From positions 868,001-932,000 of the forward strand of contig NZ_JAQNDK010000001.1 in assembly GCF_028368935.1 (NCBI RefSeq): a DNA stretch of 64,000 bases. The letters run 5' to 3'. Position numbers and translations under genes: made by a program. Each line of letters starts with the position of its first letter. The stretch's first letter is position 1. The notes beneath the pieces were generated by a model. The model saw nothing but the letters and a program-made list of their open reading frames with translations, did no database searches and was not told where the DNA came from. Shown piece by piece: positions 16,924 through 25,484 of the stretch. Source of the stretch: Sorangium aterium. Its GTDB lineage: Bacteria; Myxococcota_A; Polyangia; Polyangiales; Polyangiaceae.

Positions 16924-18294
16924 ATGGTCTACGGGGCGGGCGCCATGGCAAACCGCCCCGCCCGCTCCTCCGCCACGATCGATTGGCCGAAGAGCGTCGA
17001 GCCCACCGAACCCGCGTTCCTGAACCTTCGTTTTGCGGCGGTGGCCGACGGGATCTCTCGACCCGAGGTCGAGTCGAGCGTGCTCCACCTGCTCGACGAG
17101 CTGTCGCGGCACGGTGGCCAGTCGGGCGGCGCGTCGTTTCTCTGGTCCAGTGGTCACGACGTGGAGTGCTCCGTGGAGGGCCTCGTCCTTCCGCCAAAGG
17201 CGAGCACGTGGCTTCGCACGCGACTCCAGAGCCAATGGCGCAAAGCGCTCGTCGAGCTTCGACTGCATCAGGAGCTCGCGCCCGTGCGCGCCAACCAGCC
17301 CTCGCGAGGCGTCGCCGCGGAAGAGCATGCCGCGGGAGCGACCGAGGCGTCGGCGCTCGGCGCCTTCGAGCCGCTGACCCTTCGCCATCCCGACACGCAC
17401 GAGGTGCTCGTGCTTCCTTGCATCGAGATCATGGTGGTGGCAGCCGGGGAAAACGCGACCGTGCGCTCCGCGGTCCGCGAATTCGGCGCGCGCTGGCTCG
17501 CGCGATTCCCTGACACGGCCCTCCTCTCGAAGGGGGGAGATCACAAGGCATATCGGGTATCGAGCGTCGCCCAGGCCCAGGCGTCGTGGTGCTCCCATTT
17601 CGACGCGAAAAATCGGCGGGTCGGGGGCGTGCATTCGCTCGCCGCCGGGGGAAATGTGCGCTCGCCCGAGCCCCCGACGCTCGTCGGGGAGCTCATGCCC
17701 GAAGGCGCCGCGGCGCGCGGGTGCCTTCCGATCGCGTGGGCATCGCGCCCTTCCGAGCTCGCGACCCTCGTGGACGAGCTCTGCGGAGGCCTCGAGCTCA
17801 CCTCCGGTTGGTGTGGCATTTCGCAGTACGTCGGCCCCGACGGAGACGCGCAGCGATGGCTCGAGGACCAATGGGGGCCCCTGCGTGAACGAGGGCTCCC
17901 GAGTCATGCTTCGTGGATCCGCGATTTCCCGGGGATCACCGTGGGAGAGCCGTTCGTGTACTCGATCTGGGGCAATCAACCGTATCTGCTCCACGTCGGG
18001 TGGATCACGCTGCTCGGGCGTGATTTCGCGAGACGGATGAACCAGGAGCTCGCCTCGCTCGCGTCGGCCGTGGAGATGGCGTCTCTCCCGGGCGGCGTCG
18101 TTCGAATCCGCACCGGGGACGCGCCGAACGCGGGTGGCACCATCGACGACGGCCGCGAGCTTCGTGTCCGTGAGCGCGTCGGACGCGCGCTGCGATCGCT
18201 GCGCCTTCCGGATGATGATCTCGAGCACTTCGGCGTCCGGGCGCTCTCCGAAAGAGAGAACCGCGCCTATTATTTGCGCTTCTTCGGCGCGTGA
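16924..18294 (+). CDS. DUF3396-like hypothetical protein (possible immunity-family relative)
   Basis: 456 aa, ATG at 16924 or 16945. Residues about 25-230 are one module. The second half (about 240-455), with ELATLVDELCGGLELTSGWCG followed by ISQYVGPDGD, SHASWIRDFPGITV and WITLLGRDFARRM, resembles DUF3396 proteins, some of which are linked to type VI secretion immunity. The resemblance is by eye and weak. No signal peptide or membrane helix. It follows two other orphan genes on the same strand with gaps of 54-136 bases, suggesting one accessory transcript. No toxin or VgrG/PAAR gene is visible nearby. Confidence 0.45.
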   Translation: MVYGAGAMANRPARSSATIDWPKSVEPTEPAFLNLRFAAVADGISRPEVESSVLHLLDELSRHGGQSGGASFLWSSGHDVECSVEGLVLPPKASTWLRTRLQSQWRKALVELRLHQELAPVRANQPSRGVAAEEHAAGATEASALGAFEPLTLRHPDTHEVLVLPCIEIMVVAAGENATVRSAVREFGARWLARFPDTALLSKGGDHKAYRVSSVAQAQASWCSHFDAKNRRVGGVHSLAAGGNVRSPEPPTLVGELMPEGAAARGCLPIAWASRPSELATLVDELCGGLELTSGWCGISQYVGPDGDAQRWLEDQWGPLRERGLPSHASWIRDFPGITVGEPFVYSIWGNQPYLLHVGWITLLGRDFARRMNQELASLASAVEMASLPGGVVRIRTGDAPNAGGTIDDGRELRVRERVGRALRSLRLPDDDLEHFGVRALSERENRAYYLRFFGA

Positions 18295-18376
18295 GGCCCC
18301 TTCGGGGAACACGTCGGCCTCGCCCGGGGATCCCTGCCATCGCAAGCAGGCTCCGAGGCCGGTTGTGCGCTCGCGG

Positions 18377-19615
18377 CTAGTCGGCGAGCTGCCTGGCCCA
18401 CGCGATGTAGACATCGTAGCGGGGGGGATACGCGACCGTGGACGGCTGGGCGGCGCGGCGCTGGAAGAGCTCCAGGGCGTGCGCGGCGAGGCCACGGCTG
18501 ATCTCCGCCGCCTCCGACGCGGTGACGGCCGGCGGACCGGGCTCGTTCTTGAGGCGCCGCTCCGCGAAGGGGTGCGCGCCTTCGGCGACCTGGCGGAACA
18601 CCTTGGCGGCCTTCCACGAGGCGATGGCGCAGAGATCGTCCACGTGGCTGTCCGCCCGCACCCAGGGCGAGCGCAGGTGCCCCGAGGCGTCGGCGATGGC
18701 GCGCAGGCGCAGCAGCGTGCGCTCGGCCTCGGCCGGCTCGTTCGAGGCGAGCAGGGCCTCGTAGCGCAGCGGCAAGAGATGCGGGATCGCCACGCCATAC
18801 GCCAGCAGGATGTCGAGCATCGGCAGCGCCTCCGGGTAGGCGGCGCGCGAGACCAGGCGCGTCACCCAGCGCTCGATCACGCCCATGGCGCCCTCGCGCC
18901 AGAGCCCCACGCCCTGACGACACACGGGCACCACGCGCTGCACGAGCAGGCGATGGATACCCAGCACCTTCGTCGGGTTCTCGCGCAGGGCATCGCGCAG
19001 CCAGTAGAGCGCCTCCAGGCGCTCGAGGGGCATGGCGCTGGCCAGGAATTCGAGCGGTATCTTCACGAGCTCCACGGTCGAGAGCGCGCTCTTCTTCGCG
19101 AAGGCCTCGTGCTGCGCCGCCGGGATCGCGCCGCGGATGAACGGGTGCTCGCCGTGGATCGACTCGGCGAAGGAGGCAGAGCATCGACACGCGAGGGCCT
19201 CCAGCGCATCCGGCAGGGACGCCTCGAGCGTGCGCAGCGCCGACGCCACGGCGTCCGCCTCGAGCAGGCGCTGCATCGGGGCCCACACCGCGCCATCGAA
19301 GTCGGAGAGCGTGGGCAGCAGGACCTCGAGCGCTCGCGCGCGCTCGTCCGGCAGGGTCTGCACCCAGAGCCGGCCGCACAGGCGCTTCCACTCGGACGCG
19401 TGCTCCTCGAGCACACCGCGGCTCGTCGTCAGACGGATCCTCGGCCCGTCGAGGCTCGCCTCGTACGGAGGCGCCGCGTCGCCGGGCGCGAAGCTCTCGC
19501 CGAACGCGGAGATCAGGCTGTGGATGGCATCGACCGGCGACGGCGCGGGAGGCACGACCTGGTGTATATCCGCGGCCGCCGCGGGCCGCCAGCGTGGCCC
19601 TCCTCGTCGAAGCAC
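18377..19615 (-). CDS. Helical hypothetical protein
   Basis: About 412 aa from a GTG at 19615; the first 25 residues are Arg/Ala-rich and the real start may be further in. The rest is largely alpha-helical, with repeated helical pairs in the C-terminal half (LPMLDILLAYGVAIPHLLPL, ALLASNEPAEAERTLLRLRA, SWKAAKVFRQVAEGA) that resemble TPR/HEAT-type solenoids. No catalytic motif, signal peptide or membrane segment is visible. It is convergent with the DUF3396-like gene (82-base gap). Confidence 0.55.
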   Translation of the reverse strand: MLRRGGPRWRPAAAADIHQVVPPAPSPVDAIHSLISAFGESFAPGDAAPPYEASLDGPRIRLTTSRGVLEEHASEWKRLCGRLWVQTLPDERARALEVLLPTLSDFDGAVWAPMQRLLEADAVASALRTLEASLPDALEALACRCSASFAESIHGEHPFIRGAIPAAQHEAFAKKSALSTVELVKIPLEFLASAMPLERLEALYWLRDALRENPTKVLGIHRLLVQRVVPVCRQGVGLWREGAMGVIERWVTRLVSRAAYPEALPMLDILLAYGVAIPHLLPLRYEALLASNEPAEAERTLLRLRAIADASGHLRSPWVRADSHVDDLCAIASWKAAKVFRQVAEGAHPFAERRLKNEPGPPAVTASEAAEISRGLAAHALELFQRRAAQPSTVAYPPRYDVYIAWARQLAD

Positions 19616-19722
19616 CTCGGTGAGATCGGACAGCGCCTCGCGGCGAAGGCCACCTGCGCGGCGGACTCCCGGATGGGGAGCTCGGGATGGATCACCCCAT
19701 CACCGCACGCATCGAGGACCTG

Positions 19723-20448
19723 TCAGCAGAGATATGCGTAGAAATTCCCGAGGGCGCGAAGCGGCTCCACCATTTCCTGCTTGCCGTCCGCCAGAGCCGA
19801 TTGCCTCCAGCGAATCGCTCGGTCGAGCATGGCTGCAATCCTCCGCTCCAGCTCGGGATCCCTCATGAGCGGCGCCCAGAGACGCATGCCTGCACCGTCG
19901 ACACCTGCGCCACCGTAGGCGACCCAGCTGGCGGGATTCTCCCGCCTGAACTGGAGCAGAAACCTGTGAGCCGAGCCGTCAGAGAATTCCAGACTATTGA
20001 TCGTGCCCGATCGCCACGTGACCAGCTCAGCCACGTCGAGCCCGCTCATCACGGTCGAGCGCCAGGTCGCTCCCAGGTCACTCGAGCTCCTGACGGCCTC
20101 GGGCACGAGCCCGTCACCCACGCCGAGCTCCACCGACGGCAGCACCCCCACGAAAGCCCAGGTGCCGAACAGTGCGCCGCGACGGTGGGAGCCTCGGAGG
20201 AGCCCCCCACAGTCGCAACGAATCGTCCACCGCCCATCGTCCAACCGCACCGGCTTACCGAGGAGCGATGCCAGCGGCAGCCCACAGGCGTCGCACGCCG
20301 TAGGAGGTCGCCAACCGTGGACCCCCTTGCGCACACCGAACGGAAGCCGCGAGAAACAGTTGTCGCAAAGGCTCATGCCTTCCAGCTGGATGCTTCCCGC
20401 CGTGAACGGGCACTCGATGTGCGCATTGTGCAAGGCGGTGGCTGTCAC
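19723..20448 (-). CDS. Hypothetical protein with N-terminal zinc-ribbon-like Cys pairs
   Basis: 241 aa from GTG 20448. The first 85 residues hold paired cysteines: C13, CDNC (about 28-31), CDAC (about 52-55) and CDCG (about 78-80), the arrangement of one or two zinc ribbons. The rest is a mixed alpha/beta domain (VPEAVRSSSDLGATWRST, HRFLLQFRRENPASWVAYGG) ending in a helical tail. No family recognised. The Cys spacing suggests metal binding; DNA or protein binding is inference. Confidence 0.5.
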   Translation of the reverse strand: MTATALHNAHIECPFTAGSIQLEGMSLCDNCFSRLPFGVRKGVHGWRPPTACDACGLPLASLLGKPVRLDDGRWTIRCDCGGLLRGSHRRGALFGTWAFVGVLPSVELGVGDGLVPEAVRSSSDLGATWRSTVMSGLDVAELVTWRSGTINSLEFSDGSAHRFLLQFRRENPASWVAYGGAGVDGAGMRLWAPLMRDPELERRIAAMLDRAIRWRQSALADGKQEMVEPLRALGNFYAYLC

Positions 20449-20560
20449 GCGTTCCAGGTGCCCACTCCTTTACCGAACCCGGTCACTGGACCGGGGACCA
20501 GGAAATCCACCCCACAGCCTGCGGGCACCCCGACGGCGCCGCAGGAGGCCTGCGACCACC

Positions 20561-21040
20561 TCAGGTCTTGTCCGTTCCGCCTGACGGATCCATCAAGTCG
20601 TCCACGAACCGGCGCATCAGGCGCACCAGGTCGCTGAAGTCTTCCTCACTCCACTTGGCGAGGATAGGGGCCGCAATCCTCTGACGGGCGGCGTCCAAGG
20701 CGTCGGTCATCTGCCGCCCCTTGTCGGTGATCACCGCCTCATGGATGCGACGATCGGCCGGGCTCGGTCGACGTTCGATCAGCCCCAGGCTCTCGAGCTT
20801 TGCGACCTGGCGGCTGACGGTCGTGTAATCGCGCCCGGCTCGGTCCGAAAGCTCGACCACGCCGATCGGCCCGAAGCGCTCGATCCCCACCAGCAGCGGA
20901 AAGAGGGCTCGATCCAGGGAGATGCCTGCCTCCGCGAGCAGCGCCTGATCGCGCTGCGGCTGATTCATGAGCGCGACCAGATCGACCATGGCTCCGTGGA
21001 GCTCGCGGAGCTTCTTTTTTATAATCCGTGTATTTTGCAC
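20561..21040 (-). CDS. MarR-family transcriptional regulator
   Basis: 159 aa if the GTG at 21040 is used; it has AAGGG five bases upstream and gives the usual family length. In-frame ATGs at 21079 and 20989 are alternatives, but the first lies inside the palindromic operator. The winged helix is clear: IGVVELSDRAGRDYTTVSRQ (recognition helix), VAKLESLGLIERRPSPADRR (wing), then VITDKGRQM and the C-terminal dimerisation helices. It is divergent from the FAD monooxygenase and probably represses it and itself through the 21072-21090 palindrome, being released by an aromatic or xenobiotic ligand. This is the usual MarR-monooxygenase logic. Confidence 0.88.
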   Translation of the reverse strand: MQNTRIIKKKLRELHGAMVDLVALMNQPQRDQALLAEAGISLDRALFPLLVGIERFGPIGVVELSDRAGRDYTTVSRQVAKLESLGLIERRPSPADRRIHEAVITDKGRQMTDALDAARQRIAAPILAKWSEEDFSDLVRLMRRFVDDLMDPSGGTDKT

Positions 21041-21048
21041 AAATTCCC

Positions 21049-21090
21049 TTGACGCTCCGGGAGGCGCGACTATATGCATAGTACACATAT
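21049..21090 (+). promoter_or_regulatory. Promoter and MarR operator upstream of the FAD monooxygenase
   Basis: TTGACG (21049-21054) and TATATG (21071-21076), 16 bases apart, form a sigma70-like promoter for the plus-strand gene. The -10 lies within an imperfect palindrome at 21072-21090 with half-sites ATATG and CATAT and inner TA/TA, about the size of a MarR operator. A repressor bound here would block RNA polymerase directly. Confidence 0.55.
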
Positions 21091-21123
21091 CCGAGACGCA
21101 GTCCAACAAAAACGGAGGTCTCA

Positions 21124-22629
21124 GTGGAGTCTAATTTTTCGACGGATGTCCTGATCGTCGGCGCAGGTGCTGCTGGGTTGACCCTCGCCATCGAGCTCGC
21201 CCGTCGGGGCGTCGCGTTCCGGCTCATCGACAGGCTGGACCGGCCATTTCCCGGCTCGCGCGGCAAAGGGATCCAGCCGCGCAGCCAGGAGGTGTTCGAG
21301 GATCTGGGCATCCTCGACCGCGTCGTCGCGATCGGCGGTCTGTACCCACCCCCGCGGGAGTATCGCGATGACGGAGGCTACGAGGAGTCGCAGATCATGG
21401 ATCCTCAGGACCCGACGCCTGGCGAGCCCTATCGCCTGGCGCTCCTCGTGCCTCAATTCCTGACCGAAGCCGCGATGCGCGAGCGTCTGGCGGAGCTCGG
21501 GAAGTACCCGGAGTTCGGCCGCGAGCTGAAGAGCTTCGAGCAGGATGGCGAGGGCGTCGACGCCCGCATCTCCGGCCCGACGGGTGAGGAGACCGTCCGC
21601 GTCCGCTATCTCGTCGGAGCGGACGGCGGCCGCAGCGTCGTACGGCAGGCGCTCGCGATCGGCTTTCCCGGCAAGACGATGGGGGTGCGCGCGGTCGTCG
21701 CCGACGTCGTCCTGGATGGGCTCAGCAGGGCCGCCTGGCATCGCTTCAACCATGGGTCGATGGAGAAGCAGATGTCGCTGTGCCCGCTCGCCGGCACCGA
21801 CATGTTCCAGTTGCAGGCGCCGATCCCGCTGGAGGGCGATGTGGATCTCTCCGCGGAAGGCCTCACAGCGATGGTCACGGGCCGCACGGGCCGAGGCGAC
21901 ATCGTGATCCGCTCGGTCTCCTGGGCCTCCGCCTACACCATGAACGCGCGCCTCGCCGACCGTTACCGGGACGGACGCGTCTTCCTCACCGGCGACGCCG
22001 CGCATATCCACCCGCCGACGGGTGGACAGGGCCTCAACACGAGCGTGCAGGATGCCTACAACCTCGGCTGGAAGCTCGCCGCCGTCCTGGCAGGTGCTCC
22101 GGAGGCGCTGCTCGCGACCTACGAGGAGGAGCGGCGGCCGATCGCCGCGGAGGTGCTCGGCCTGTCGACGAAGCTGCTGGAGGCGGCCAAGCGAGGCGAC
22201 ATGCGCCGCGGTCGCGAGGTGCATCAGCTCGATCTCGGGTATCCGGAATCGTCGCTGGCGATGGAAAAGCCGAAACGCAGCGGCGGCATCCTCGCGGGCA
22301 ACCGAGCGCCGGACGCGCCCGTCCGCGGCGCGGCGGGGATGCCGACACGGCTCTTCAAGCTCTTCCAGGGTCCGCATTGGACCTTGCTGGGTTACGGCGT
22401 GGACCGGCTCTCGCCCGTCGAGCCGCGTCCCGGACTCCACATCCACGCCGTCGGGCCGCGCGGCGACATCGTCGATGAGGGCGGCCATCTCCGCGCTGCT
22501 TATGGCGTGTCGCTCGGCGACTGGGTGCTCGTCCGGCCGGACGGATATATCGGCGCCATCGTGTCGTCCGATCATGCACCGGCCCTGGAAGCCTACCTTG
22601 CCAGCGTCGGCCTCCCCTCACGGGGATGA
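21124..22629 (+). CDS. FAD-dependent aromatic monooxygenase (PheA/TfdB, polyketide-hydroxylase type)
   Basis: 501 aa. GTG start 21124 with GGAGG five bases upstream. The group A flavoprotein hydroxylase fingerprints are complete: dinucleotide site VLIVGAGAAGLTLAIELARR (GxGxxG at 13-18), the DG motif YLVGADGGRS (about 163-172), and the GD motif VFLTGDAAHIHPPTGGQGLN (about 288-307) followed by DAYNLGWKLA. A C-terminal thioredoxin-like domain (LHIHAVGPRGDIVD, WVLVRPDGYIGAIV) is typical of phenol hydroxylases and rifampicin monooxygenase relatives. It uses NAD(P)H and O2 to hydroxylate aromatic rings or inactivate aromatic antibiotics. The divergent MarR suggests inducible detoxification; substrate unknown. 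Confidence 0.93.
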   Translation: MESNFSTDVLIVGAGAAGLTLAIELARRGVAFRLIDRLDRPFPGSRGKGIQPRSQEVFEDLGILDRVVAIGGLYPPPREYRDDGGYEESQIMDPQDPTPGEPYRLALLVPQFLTEAAMRERLAELGKYPEFGRELKSFEQDGEGVDARISGPTGEETVRVRYLVGADGGRSVVRQALAIGFPGKTMGVRAVVADVVLDGLSRAAWHRFNHGSMEKQMSLCPLAGTDMFQLQAPIPLEGDVDLSAEGLTAMVTGRTGRGDIVIRSVSWASAYTMNARLADRYRDGRVFLTGDAAHIHPPTGGQGLNTSVQDAYNLGWKLAAVLAGAPEALLATYEEERRPIAAEVLGLSTKLLEAAKRGDMRRGREVHQLDLGYPESSLAMEKPKRSGGILAGNRAPDAPVRGAAGMPTRLFKLFQGPHWTLLGYGVDRLSPVEPRPGLHIHAVGPRGDIVDEGGHLRAAYGVSLGDWVLVRPDGYIGAIVSSDHAPALEAYLASVGLPSRG

Positions 22630-22672
22630 CACGTCGGGGCCGTTCAACGAGCCAGCGGCGCGGCCCTCCGCG

Positions 22673-23560
22673 TCAGGGGAGACGGAACATCGACCAGGGC
22701 ACCTGGACGCCGGTACCACCGTTCTGGCCGATCAGGTTCGCGGTCTCCGTTCCGGGGTCCAGCGTGATCGACGAGATGTAGCGATCCCCCGTGACCATCA
22801 CCGGGCCCTTGATCAGGTTGTTCTGCGCGTCGTACCCGGTCACGCCGAAGAAGCTCTCGTTCTCGACGTCCGAGTACACCCAGAAGGTGAGCTCCCCGCA
22901 GCGCACGATCGGGCACGGCGTGGTGAGGCAGGTGATCTTCCAGCCCGCGGGCGGCGTGGGCAACTCGTCTGTCGCGCTCGCGACGCTGGGAACACATACG
23001 ACGCATTCCAGGCTCCCCTCTGCGCCGGAGCAGTCGTGGTCCAGCGCGCAGGCGTTTCCGCACGCCCCGCAGTCCTTGGCCGTGTCCAGCGACGCGCAGT
23101 AGGCGGGCTGCCCGCCGCTGGCGGGGCATGTCGTCTGCTGCGGTTCGCATACGACGCTACAGGTGCCCTCGGCGCACACCTGCGGCGTCGCGCACGCGTC
23201 GTCGCAGGTGCCGCAGTGCTCCGGATCGGTCGCGAGGTTCGTGCAGATCGTCGTGCCTCCCTGGGAGCACGCGTCCGGGCTCGTCGGCGGGCAAACGCAC
23301 GCGCTGTCCGAGCACGCCTGGCCATCGCCGCACTTCACCCCGCACCCTCCGCAGTTGTTCACGTCGCTCGTTGTGTCGGCGCAGTAGGTGCTCGCGACCG
23401 GCGGGCACGCCGTCGGCTGCGACATGGGACAGCTGAGGCTCCCTCCGGAGGAAGACTGAGCGCTCGTCCCGCCGTCGCCGTCGTCTCCGCACGCTCCGAG
23501 GACCACCGCCGCCAGCACGATCGAAGCACCCATCACGAGGCCATTCCGGCATGTACGCAT
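22673..23560 (-). CDS. Cys-rich lipoprotein
   Basis: 295 aa, start ATG 23560 behind GGGAGG. A lipoprotein signal ends in VVLGAC (Cys about 24). The mature region has a run of short Cys-rich repeats (STYCADTTSDVNNCGGCGVK, CSQGGTTICTNLATDPEHCG, YCASLDTAKDCGACGNAC), each of the form C-x(2-3)-D-x(n)-NCG-x-C. These are common in secreted myxobacterial proteins and presumably form disulfide knots. A C-terminal beta-rich domain (about 195-295) is of unknown family. Role unknown. Confidence 0.75.
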   Translation of the reverse strand: MRTCRNGLVMGASIVLAAVVLGACGDDGDGGTSAQSSSGGSLSCPMSQPTACPPVASTYCADTTSDVNNCGGCGVKCGDGQACSDSACVCPPTSPDACSQGGTTICTNLATDPEHCGTCDDACATPQVCAEGTCSVVCEPQQTTCPASGGQPAYCASLDTAKDCGACGNACALDHDCSGAEGSLECVVCVPSVASATDELPTPPAGWKITCLTTPCPIVRCGELTFWVYSDVENESFFGVTGYDAQNNLIKGPVMVTGDRYISSITLDPGTETANLIGQNGGTGVQVPWSMFRLP

Positions 23561-23705
23561 CGCGGCAAACCTCCCGTTATCGGATCAAGCTACAAGGGGT
23601 GCTCGCTGCACCACAAGACGACCGGCCGCCAGGAACCCGGCCGGCTCATTGCCTGAGAGCCACCTCACGTGCGCGAGCGACGCCTCGCCGTCCCCGAGCT
23701 CCTCT

Positions 23706-24371
23706 CTACCCGAGAAGCGGCTGGAACACGTCGGGCAGCACGCCGCGCTCCGCGGCGCTCCGGAGCGCGTCGCGGCAAGCGGCGCACGCCGGCGCGTGCT
23801 CGCGGTAGCTCGGCGTGAGGCCATCCGTGCGGAAGATGCCGGCAGCGGCGGCCTCCGTGTCCGGGTGGACGTGGAACTGGACGGGCACGCCGAGCGCGTA
23901 GAGGGGCGCGCCGTCGCTCCGCAACACGTAGAGCGAATAGGGCGTGTCATCGCGCGTGCGCCACCTGTCGATGGAGAAGAGATACGGCGCCTCGCTCGCG
24001 GCGCCGGCGTGCCGGCGAAGAAAGCACAGGTCGCCCGCGTAGGAGACGAGCTCGTCGAGGTCCGTCGCCACCGCGACGGGGATCGGGCGCTCCAGCCATC
24101 GCTCGAGCGCGAGCCACACGGCCCCGAGGACCGCCGGATCGGCCGCGGCGTGCTCGTCCACCACGAACGCGCGGTCCACGGCGCTCGCCTCCGAGGGGCC
24201 GCGCACGCCATAGATCGACGCCAGCGCCGAGAGCGCGATCTCGGCGTCGAGCGGCGCGCCGCCTCGCTCCTCGTCGCACGCCGCCGCGAAGGCCGCGGCG
24301 TCGATCCGGGTCGCGAGCCCCGCGCGGCGCAGGCTCGCGAGCGCTTCCTCGGCGCGGAGGGGGGTCGTCAT
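23706..24371 (-). CDS. Hypothetical cytoplasmic protein
   Basis: 221 aa from ATG 24371. The N-terminal half is helical (AEEALASLRRAGLATRIDAA); the central part is a mixed domain (DLDELVSYAGDLCFLRRHAG, YSLYVLRSDGAPLYALGVPV); the C-terminus has a CxxC pair in HAPACAACRDALR. No family recognised and no signal peptide. The CxxC with HVHPD upstream could bind a metal, but that is speculation. Confidence 0.5.
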   Translation of the reverse strand: MTTPLRAEEALASLRRAGLATRIDAAAFAAACDEERGGAPLDAEIALSALASIYGVRGPSEASAVDRAFVVDEHAAADPAVLGAVWLALERWLERPIPVAVATDLDELVSYAGDLCFLRRHAGAASEAPYLFSIDRWRTRDDTPYSLYVLRSDGAPLYALGVPVQFHVHPDTEAAAAGIFRTDGLTPSYREHAPACAACRDALRSAAERGVLPDVFQPLLG

Positions 24372-24510
24372 GTGCTCATGTCATCCATCGATATCCTCCG
24401 TCCAATGCCGCCGCGGGATCGCGGCGCATCCCCGCGGCCGCCTCGTTCGATGATGCGATGATGCACGATCCCGCCGTGGAAGGATACTCCCGCGCCGGCC
24501 CGGGTCCGTT

Positions 24511-24612
24511 CAGGGCTGCAGCGCTCTGCTGTGGATCTCGCGGACGCTGACCTTCCCCTCGACCGTGTCGAACCGGACCTCGCTCCCCGTCAGCGCCTGC
24601 TGGGCCGGGGCT
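24511..24612 (-). pseudogene. 3'-end fragment of a paralogue of the lipoprotein at 27685-28370
   Basis: The minus strand reads PAQQALTGSEVRFDTVEGKV then SVREIHSRALQP and a stop. It is nearly the same as the last 33 residues of the gene at 27685 (PAQQVLTGLDLRYDTVEGKI, RVLEIHCRALQP, stop). Similarity ends abruptly upstream of 24612 and there is no start, so this is the broken tail of a second copy. The rest of 24372-24728 shows no gene. Confidence 0.75.
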
Positions 24613-24728
24613 CGGACCGGTGGCGCGCTGGGAATCGACGGATCGTCCACGTCATCATGCCCCTTGACTGAGCCCTTGGTCAGCCCGCGAGGAGCGATTC
24701 GAAGGATATCTAGCCCGGCAATGAAGCG

Positions 24729-25472
24729 ATGCTATCCTTCTTGATGCGCTCTCTCCGCCCGCTCCTCCTGCCGGTTCTGCTCCTGTTCGGTGGGATTCTC
24801 CTGCTCGCCTTGACGCTGCTCGGCAGCTCTCCACGGAGCGCGCCCGCCGGTGCCAGCGAGGATGTCGCGCCCACGCGCGGGCTCGAGGAGATCCGCTATC
24901 TGGCTCTCGGCGACTCATTCACGGCAGGGACGGGGAACCAGCCGGCCGACGCGTTCCCCTCGCGCCTCGCCGAGCTCTGGCGCGCGCAGGGCCGCCGGGT
25001 GACCCTCAAGAACGTGGCGGTCAACGGCTACACCACGGAAGACGTGCAAGAGCGGGAGATCCCGGAGGTGGCACCATTTCGCCCCACGCTGGTGACGCTC
25101 GCGGTGGGCGCCAACGACTACGTGCGCCGCTGGAGCGCGGACGTCTACCGATCGCGCGTGCGGGTGCTCCTCCGAGCGATCATCGACGCTGGCGTCGGGC
25201 CGAATCGGATCGTGGCGCTCCCGCAGCCCGACTGGTCGCTCTCTCCGGCCGCCGCTTCGTTCGGAGATCCGCGGCAGATCGGCGCGGACATCGTCGCCTT
25301 CAACACCATCCTGCGCGACGAGGCACGAGCCACGGGCGCGCGCTACGTGGACCTGTATCCGCTCATGCACAGGCAGGCGGAGGCGAAGATGCTCGCCGGC
25401 GACGGCCTGCACCCCTCGGCGCGCGCGCACGCCGAGTGGGCGACGGCGCTCTACGAACAGGTAGAGCCCTGA
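24729..25472 (+). CDS. Membrane-anchored or secreted SGNH/GDSL hydrolase
   Basis: 247 aa (ATG 24729; ATG 24744 also possible). A long hydrophobic N-terminal segment (LLLPVLLLFGGILLLALTLL) acts as signal anchor. The SGNH blocks follow: ALGDSFTAGTG (block I, nucleophile Ser), VNGYTTEDV (II), VTLAVGANDYVRR (III, Asn) and GDGLHPSARAHAEWA (block V, Asp-His). All catalytic residues are present, so it should be an active esterase, lipase or deacetylase outside the cytoplasmic membrane. It is convergent with the hydrolase-cytochrome fusion gene (12-base gap). Confidence 0.88.
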   Translation: MLSFLMRSLRPLLLPVLLLFGGILLLALTLLGSSPRSAPAGASEDVAPTRGLEEIRYLALGDSFTAGTGNQPADAFPSRLAELWRAQGRRVTLKNVAVNGYTTEDVQEREIPEVAPFRPTLVTLAVGANDYVRRWSADVYRSRVRVLLRAIIDAGVGPNRIVALPQPDWSLSPAAASFGDPRQIGADIVAFNTILRDEARATGARYVDLYPLMHRQAEAKMLAGDGLHPSARAHAEWATALYEQVEP

Positions 25473-25484
25473 GGTTGCGGGCCG

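Noticed and set aside
21124-22629. Natural-product biosynthetic cluster around the FAD monooxygenase
   Set aside because: No ketosynthase, NRPS, cyclase or transport gene nearby; a MarR-controlled single enzyme is the simpler reading.
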